Shown in pieces: positions 57,303-64,000 of a stretch of 64,000 nucleotides of DNA. The stretch's first letter is position 1, and each line of letters begins with the position of its first letter. This stretch comes from Sporosarcina sp. BI001-red. Lineage in GTDB: Bacteria > Bacillota > Bacilli > Bacillales_A > Planococcaceae. The stretch is taken from positions 372,001-436,000 of the forward strand of contig NZ_QQAK01000009.1 in NCBI RefSeq assembly GCF_003384035.1, read 5' to 3'. The translations under genes were made by a program, and so were the position numbers. The notes under the pieces are model-generated. The model made no database searches, was not told where the DNA came from, and saw only the letters and a list, made by a program, of their open reading frames with translations.

Positions 57303-59129
57303 ATGATGAATCATCAACAGAAAGTGGAACGACAGAAAAATATACGAAACTTTTCAATTATTGCTCATATCGACCACGGGAAATCGACTCTCGCCGATCG
57401 CTTGCTTGAAAAAACTGAAACGATTACTGCGCGAGAAATGAAGTCACAAACCCTCGACTCGATGGATCTTGAGAGGGAACGTGGAATCACCATCAAACTG
57501 AATGCTGTTCAGATCTCATATACTGCAAAGAATGGGGAAGACTATACATTCCACTTGATTGATACACCAGGGCACGTCGACTTTACGTACGAAGTGTCTC
57601 GTAGTCTGGCCGCTTGTGAAGGCGCAATTCTCGTAGTAGATGCGGCTCAGGGTATCGAAGCGCAGACGCTCGCGAATGTATACTTAGCTCTTGATAATGA
57701 TTTGGAGATTTTGCCGGTCATCAACAAAATCGATTTACCCGCCGCTGATCCAGAACGTGTGAAAGACGAAATCGAGAATGTAATCGGCATCGATGCATCA
57801 GAAGCAGTCTTGGCATCAGCAAAAGCAGGAATCGGGATTGAAGAAATCCTCGAACAGATCGTAGAAAAAGTCCCAGCTCCAACAGGAGACCCTAGTGCGC
57901 CACTAAAGGCATTAATTTTTGACTCTCATTATGACCAATATAAAGGAGTCATTGTCAACATTCGAATTATGGAAGGTTCTGTTAAACCAGGAGATACAAT
58001 TCGTATGATGGCAACTGGAAAAGAATTCGAAGTCGTCGACCTAGGAGTCTTCACTCCGAAAATCTCTCCACGGGATGAACTGACTGTAGGAGATGTCGGC
58101 TATTTGTCAGCAGCCATTAAAACAGTCGGAGATACGCGAGTAGGAGATACAATAACACTTGCAGAAAATCCTGCAGACAAAGCATTAGAAGGATACCGTA
58201 AGATGAATCCTATGGTGTTCTGCGGCTTATATCCGATTGATACTTCTAAGTATAATGATCTTCGGGATGCCCTGGAGAAACTTGAGCTCAATGACTCAGC
58301 TTTGGAATACGAAGCGGAAACCTCACAAGCTCTTGGTTTCGGATATCGTTGTGGCTTTTTAGGGCTTCTTCATATGGAAATCATTCAAGAACGAATTGAA
58401 AGAGAGTTTAATATCGACTTAATCACAACGGCACCAAGTGTTATTTACAATGTCGTCCTGACGGATGGTAGTGAAATGAAGGTCGACAATCCATCAATGA
58501 TGCCAGATGCACAAAAAACGGAATACGTGGAAGAACCTTATGTTAAAGCGTCTATTATGGTGCCGAATGATTATGTCGGTTCAGTTATGGAACTTTGTCA
58601 GAAAAAACGCGGCAATTTCCTAACCATGGACTATATGGATTCTTCACGTGTCAACATCTTTTACGAACTGCCATTGGCGGAAATCGTTTATGACTTCTTC
58701 GATCAGTTGAAGTCAGGGACGAAAGGGTATGCATCACTTGATTATGAATTGATTGGCTATAAGAAATCGAAACTGAACAAAATGGATATCTTGTTGAATG
58801 GAGAAACTGTCGATGCACTTAGCTTTATCGTTCATCGTGATTTTGCTTACGATCGAGGAAAAGCAATTGTTGAAAAGCTTAGATCCTTAATTCCACGCCA
58901 GCAATTCGAAGTTCCCGTACAAGCCGCAATCGGACAAAAAATAATTGCTCGTTCAACGATCAAGTCAATGGGTAAAAATGTTCTTGCTAAATGTTATGGT
59001 GGAGACATTTCACGAAAAAGAAAACTTCTTGAAAAGCAAAAAGAAGGTAAAAAGAAGATGAAACAAGTAGGGTCTGTAGAAGTTCCGCAAGAGGCGTTCA
59101 TGGCAGTCCTACGTATGGACGAAGAATAA
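57303..59129 (+). CDS. lepA: Elongation factor 4 (LepA)
   Basis: 608 residues. Ribosome-bound GTPase linked to back-translocation and initiation quality. G1 [10 protein letters not shown]2 region ITIKL, G3 DTPGHVDF, G4 NKIDLP; the LepA-only C-terminal domain with [20 protein letters not shown] and [18 protein letters not shown] is intact. The ATG pair 57303/57306 follows TAGGAGTG; the GTG at 57294 is part of that site. Confidence 0.96.
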   Translation: MMNHQQKVERQKNIRNFSIIAHIDHGKSTLADRLLEKTETITAREMKSQTLDSMDLERERGITIKLNAVQISYTAKNGEDYTFHLIDTPGHVDFTYEVSRSLAACEGAILVVDAAQGIEAQTLANVYLALDNDLEILPVINKIDLPAADPERVKDEIENVIGIDASEAVLASAKAGIGIEEILEQIVEKVPAPTGDPSAPLKALIFDSHYDQYKGVIVNIRIMEGSVKPGDTIRMMATGKEFEVVDLGVFTPKISPRDELTVGDVGYLSAAIKTVGDTRVGDTITLAENPADKALEGYRKMNPMVFCGLYPIDTSKYNDLRDALEKLELNDSALEYEAETSQALGFGYRCGFLGLLHMEIIQERIEREFNIDLITTAPSVIYNVVLTDGSEMKVDNPSMMPDAQKTEYVEEPYVKASIMVPNDYVGSVMELCQKKRGNFLTMDYMDSSRVNIFYELPLAEIVYDFFDQLKSGTKGYASLDYELIGYKKSKLNKMDILLNGETVDALSFIVHRDFAYDRGKAIVEKLRSLIPRQQFEVPVQAAIGQKIIARSTIKSMGKNVLAKCYGGDISRKRKLLEKQKEGKKKMKQVGSVEVPQEAFMAVLRMDEE

Positions 59130-59150
59130 ATGAATTACAAGCTGCACGAG

Positions 59151-59174
59151 CAGAGGGCGTATAGCCCTCTGTTT
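59151..59174 (+). terminator. Hairpin between lepA and hemW
   Basis: CAGAGGGC (59151-59158) pairs with GCCCTCTG (59164-59171), followed by only three T. A weak terminator or processing site; readthrough into hemW is likely. Confidence 0.55.
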
Positions 59175-59200
59175 GGCGTTTACAGGAGGGAAAACAACTA

Positions 59201-60334
59201 ATGAGAGGTATTTACATCCACATCCCATTCTGCCACCAAATCTGCCACTATTGCGATTTCAACAAAGTTTTTTTTGAAAACCAGCCAGTGGATGAATACA
59301 TCGAGATGATTGACAAAGAACTGACGTTATTAAAACAAAGTGGATCCGATTTTACAAAGGTTGAAACGGTCTTCTTCGGAGGTGGAACTCCTACAGCACT
59401 AACCGCAAAACAGTTGGATCGGTTGCTGTACATCGTTCACAGCCATATAAACGTCAAAAATTTAACGGAGTTTTCAACTGAGGCGAATCCCGATGAGTTA
59501 ACACTGGATAAGTTGAATGTATTGAAAAACGGACAAGTAAAACGGCTAAGTCTCGGAGTTCAGTCCTTCGATGAGGGGCTTTTGAAAAAAATTGGGCGTT
59601 CCCACAGTCCAAAACAAGCGATTGATGTTGTCAATAACGCAAGACGAGCTGGCTTTGAAAACATCAGCATCGATTTGATCTATGCATTGCCAGGACAAAC
59701 ACAAACTCAATGGAAAGACACATTAGACCAAGCATTGGCGCTTGAGCTACCGCATTACTCTGGATACTCATTAATTATTGAGCCGAAGACAGTGTTCTAT
59801 AACTTGATGAACAAAGGAAGATTACCTCTACCGGGTGAAGATGAAGAGACGGTGATGTTTGGCGAGCTCATCGACAGAATGGAGCAAGCAGGAAAATCTC
59901 AATATGAAATCAGTAATTTCGCAATTCCTGGGAGTGAGTCTATCCACAATATGATCTACTGGGAGAATGATGAATACGCTGGTATCGGTGCAGGTGCCCA
60001 TGGTTATCTAAATGGGGTCCGTTATGCAAATATAGCACCACTAAAACGCTATATGGAGCATGTAGAAACAGGAGAATTGCCGAGGAAAGAAGAAAGCACA
60101 GTAACTCTGAAAGAAAGTATGGAGGAAGAAATGTTTCTCGGACTTAGAAAAACTGAAGGGGTTTCTGTAAAGCACTTCGCAGAAAAATTCGGGGTATCAT
60201 TGGAAGAAAAATATGGAGCAGTTATTCAGGACCTCATTCAAAAAGACTTGGTTGAACAGCATGAAAATCGAATCAGACTAACCCGAAACGGTATTTTTAA
60301 AGGAAATGAAGCTTTTCAGCAATTTCTTGGATGA
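59201..60334 (+). CDS. hemW: HemW-type radical SAM heme chaperone
   Basis: 377 residues. CHQICHYCDF provides the CxxxCxxC 4Fe-4S motif. GGGTPT, STEANPDELT and the C-terminal HemN domain follow. The extra cysteine typical of coproporphyrinogen dehydrogenase HemN is lacking, so a heme-handling HemW is more likely. GGAGGG precedes the ATG. The stop lies about 17 bases before the hrcA promoter. Confidence 0.92.
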   Translation: MRGIYIHIPFCHQICHYCDFNKVFFENQPVDEYIEMIDKELTLLKQSGSDFTKVETVFFGGGTPTALTAKQLDRLLYIVHSHINVKNLTEFSTEANPDELTLDKLNVLKNGQVKRLSLGVQSFDEGLLKKIGRSHSPKQAIDVVNNARRAGFENISIDLIYALPGQTQTQWKDTLDQALALELPHYSGYSLIIEPKTVFYNLMNKGRLPLPGEDEETVMFGELIDRMEQAGKSQYEISNFAIPGSESIHNMIYWENDEYAGIGAGAHGYLNGVRYANIAPLKRYMEHVETGELPRKEESTVTLKESMEEEMFLGLRKTEGVSVKHFAEKFGVSLEEKYGAVIQDLIQKDLVEQHENRIRLTRNGIFKGNEAFQQFLG

Positions 60335-60350
60335 AACCCGATTCAAATGT

Positions 60351-60379
60351 TTGACACTGTCGTTTTGTTTTGATAAATT
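60351..60379 (+). promoter_or_regulatory. SigA promoter of the hrcA-grpE-dnaK operon
   Basis: TTGACA (60351-60356), 17 bases, TAAATT (60374-60379). Transcription would start near 60386, just before the CIRCE element. Confidence 0.82.
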
Positions 60380-60389
60380 ATGAGTAGTA

Positions 60390-60416
60390 TTAGCACTCAT
60401 TCACAAGGAGTGCTAA
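60390..60416 (+). promoter_or_regulatory. CIRCE operator (HrcA binding site)
   Basis: TTAGCACTC, nine bases, GAGTGCTAA: a perfect match to the 9-9-9 consensus. It lies between the promoter and the hrcA ribosome site, so HrcA represses its own operon until heat draws GroEL away. Confidence 0.97.
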
Positions 60417-60430
60417 CAGGAGTGATGATT

Positions 60431-61483
60431 ATGTTGACAAACAGGCAATTGCTTATCTTGCAACTGACGGTTAACGACTTCATCGAATCCGCTCAGCCTG
60501 TGGGCTCCCGGCAACTTTCCAAAAAGGAGGAAGCTCCTTTTAGTCCGGCGACCATCCGAAATGAGATGGCGGATCTAGAAGAAATGGGTTTTCTTGAAAA
60601 ACCGCATACGTCTTCCGGAAGGGTTCCTTCTGAAAAAGGATATCGATTTTATGTCGACCACTTGCTGTCACCTCAAAAGCTAAAAATGGAGGATAACCTT
60701 CAATTACGTTCGATCTTTCAGGAGAAAGTGCTGGAAGCGGAAGTACTCATCAGAAATTCAGCTTCTATTCTCTCGGAACTGACAAACTATACGACTGTAT
60801 TACTTGGACCGGATACTACGGCTCATAAAGTGAAACGGTTTTCTATAGTTCCACTGTCAGGTACGAAAGCAGTCGCCATTATGGTGACGGATAGTGGGAG
60901 AGTGGAAAATCATGTATTCGATGCAGCTGACGGATTATCGCCTTCGGATATTGAGAAAATGGTCAATCTCTTGAATGAGCGACTTGTCGGAACTCCGCTG
61001 TCTGAAATACCGCGTAAACTAGCTACCGAATCGAAAATGCTGTTTGACCGGCATGTCAAAAACGCAGGGAACATTCTTACTTCCCTTCAAGACGCCATGT
61101 CAGGGAAAACGGAAGAACGGTTATTTTATAGCGGTCAGATGAACATGATGAAACAACCGGAATTTAATGATGTTCAAAAAGTTAAAACGTTTTTAGAAGC
61201 TATCGAGCAAGGAATGCCGCTCACATTGTTCAAAAATGATCTTGCTGGCATACAAGTCCGTATTGGGTCGGAAAACAATGAGCAAACACTAGATGATTTT
61301 AGTGTCATAACGACAGCATATGCAGTTGGTACTAATATGACAGGCTCGATTGCAATCATTGGACCCAAACGGATGGATTATGGAAGAGTGATTACATTGC
61401 TGGACATTATCAGTGATGATCTATCTAGCGCATTAGCAAGACTCACGCTTGACGGAAGAACGGATAGGAGGAACGAATCATGA
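60431..61483 (+). CDS. hrcA: Heat-shock repressor HrcA
   Basis: 350 residues. N-terminal winged HTH (MLTNRQLLILQLTVNDFIES, FSPATIRNEMADLEEMGFLE) binds CIRCE; the C-terminal GAF-like domain senses free GroEL. ATG 60431 fits the family N-terminus and has AGGAG eight bases upstream; the longer open frame would include the operator. The stop overlaps the grpE ATG (ATGA). Confidence 0.95.
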   Translation: MLTNRQLLILQLTVNDFIESAQPVGSRQLSKKEEAPFSPATIRNEMADLEEMGFLEKPHTSSGRVPSEKGYRFYVDHLLSPQKLKMEDNLQLRSIFQEKVLEAEVLIRNSASILSELTNYTTVLLGPDTTAHKVKRFSIVPLSGTKAVAIMVTDSGRVENHVFDAADGLSPSDIEKMVNLLNERLVGTPLSEIPRKLATESKMLFDRHVKNAGNILTSLQDAMSGKTEERLFYSGQMNMMKQPEFNDVQKVKTFLEAIEQGMPLTLFKNDLAGIQVRIGSENNEQTLDDFSVITTAYAVGTNMTGSIAIIGPKRMDYGRVITLLDIISDDLSSALARLTLDGRTDRRNES

Positions 61484-62070
61484 CAGAAAAAAAACAACCA
61501 TCTGAAGAGCTAGAAACCGAAACTTCTGTAGTACAGGACGAAGTAATAACAGCCGATACAGTTGAAGATGATGCAATTGAAGTGGAAGAACAAGTAACTC
61601 TTACAGCAGAGGAACTAAAAGATGCTGAAATTAAAGAGTTGAAGACAAAGTTGCAGGAAGAAGAGAATAGACGTCTGCGGGTCTTAGCGGACATGGACAA
61701 TACTCGTCGTAGAGCAACGTTAGATAAAGAAGCATTGCAAAAATATCGTTCGCAGGAAGTGTTAACGAATCTTGTGCCGGTATTGGATAACTTTGAGCGT
61801 GGACTATCTGTGAAAGCTGAAAGTGACGATGCTAAATCTCTTCTAACAGGAATGGAAATGGTTTTCCGGAGTTTTGAAGAAGCGCTAAAATCATCCGGAC
61901 TAACTGAAATTGAGGCAGCTGGCATTGAGTTCGATCCGAATTACCATCAAGCGGTAATGACGGATTCAGACGAGAACTTCCCATCAGGATCTGTGCTTGA
62001 AGTATTGCAAAAAGGGTATACGTTGAAAGATCGTGTGCTCCGACCGGCAATGGTTAAAGTAAACGAATAA
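61480..62070 (+). CDS. grpE: Nucleotide exchange factor GrpE
   Basis: 196 residues. Releases ADP from DnaK. A disordered acidic N-terminus (about 1-45), a long coiled coil with LADMDNTRRRATLDKEAL, and the C-terminal beta domain with FDPNYHQAVM and LQKGYTLKDRVLRPAMVKV. Its ATG overlaps the hrcA stop and follows AGGAGG. dnaK starts 48 bases later. Confidence 0.95.
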   Translation: MTEKKQPSEELETETSVVQDEVITADTVEDDAIEVEEQVTLTAEELKDAEIKELKTKLQEEENRRLRVLADMDNTRRRATLDKEALQKYRSQEVLTNLVPVLDNFERGLSVKAESDDAKSLLTGMEMVFRSFEEALKSSGLTEIEAAGIEFDPNYHQAVMTDSDENFPSGSVLEVLQKGYTLKDRVLRPAMVKVNE

Positions 62071-62082
62071 GCATTCAACTAA

Positions 62083-63945
<1,863 letters not shown>

Positions 63946-63965
63946 ATCAGTAACTGATTGACGGA

Positions 63966-64000
63966 AAAGTCAAAGTCCGATATTCCGGCTTTGGCTTTTT
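63966..64000 (+). terminator. Terminator or attenuator after dnaK
   Basis: A stem with one bulge (about 63966-63979 with 63986-63998) ends in a T-run at the window edge. Between dnaK and the expected dnaJ, it could lower dnaJ expression relative to dnaK. Confidence 0.75.

Overview
The window is chromosomal core DNA from an endospore-forming member of the Bacillales. Protein sequences and gene order are Bacillus subtilis-like. The sporulation genes sigK, gpr and spoIIP, the com locus and the moderate base composition suggest a Planococcaceae genus such as Sporosarcina; that genus-level guess is inference. I see no prophage, transposon, CRISPR array, rRNA or tRNA gene. All large open frames look intact, apart from a comEA gene whose start codon is not ATG, GTG or TTG.

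Region 1 (1-20057): dinG-ypmB-aspB-asnS-dnaD-nth-ypoC run rightward and meet the leftward recU-ponA pair at a bidirectional terminator. Rightward yppE-mrfA-mrfB (mitomycin-type repair), gpsB, the RNase P RNA gene rnpB, the rRNA methyltransferase ypsC and a second DinG-like helicase ypvA follow. A leftward CheX-like orphan ends the block. Region 2 (20181-26935): the two-headed dynamin dynA, a thiosulfate/mercaptopyruvate sulfurtransferase, a phosphoesterase, a short RNase HI, ypeQ, a cold-shock gene and an HD phosphohydrolase.

Region 3 (26961-43687): leftward rarA-niaR diverges from cymR-yrvO-mnmA-yrrB-recD2 (cysteine control, sulfur transfer to tRNA, DNA repair). Next come a complete T-box leader and alaS, then ireB-ruvX-yrzB-mltG-yrrM-udk-greA-yrrS-mtnN. 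Region 4 (43752-64000): a possible 25-codon membrane peptide gene and an uninterrupted leftward sigK, followed by yqeG-yqeH-aroE-yhbY-nadD-yqeK-rsfS-yqeM (ribosome maturation plus NAD and shikimate enzymes), comEA-comEB-comEC, yqzM, holA, rpsT, gpr, a short spoIIP, lepA, hemW and the CIRCE-controlled hrcA-grpE-dnaK operon. dnaJ would lie just beyond the right edge.

From memory of B. subtilis, regions 1-2, 3 and 4 lie in separate parts of its chromosome, so this genome joins them at about 26.95 kb and 43.7 kb. I found no wholly new system. The best leads are the non-canonical comEA start, the 25-codon ORF, the short SpoIIP, the rnpB promoter inside the gpsB terminator hairpin, the orphan CheX-like protein, and the sulfurtransferase coupled to dynA.
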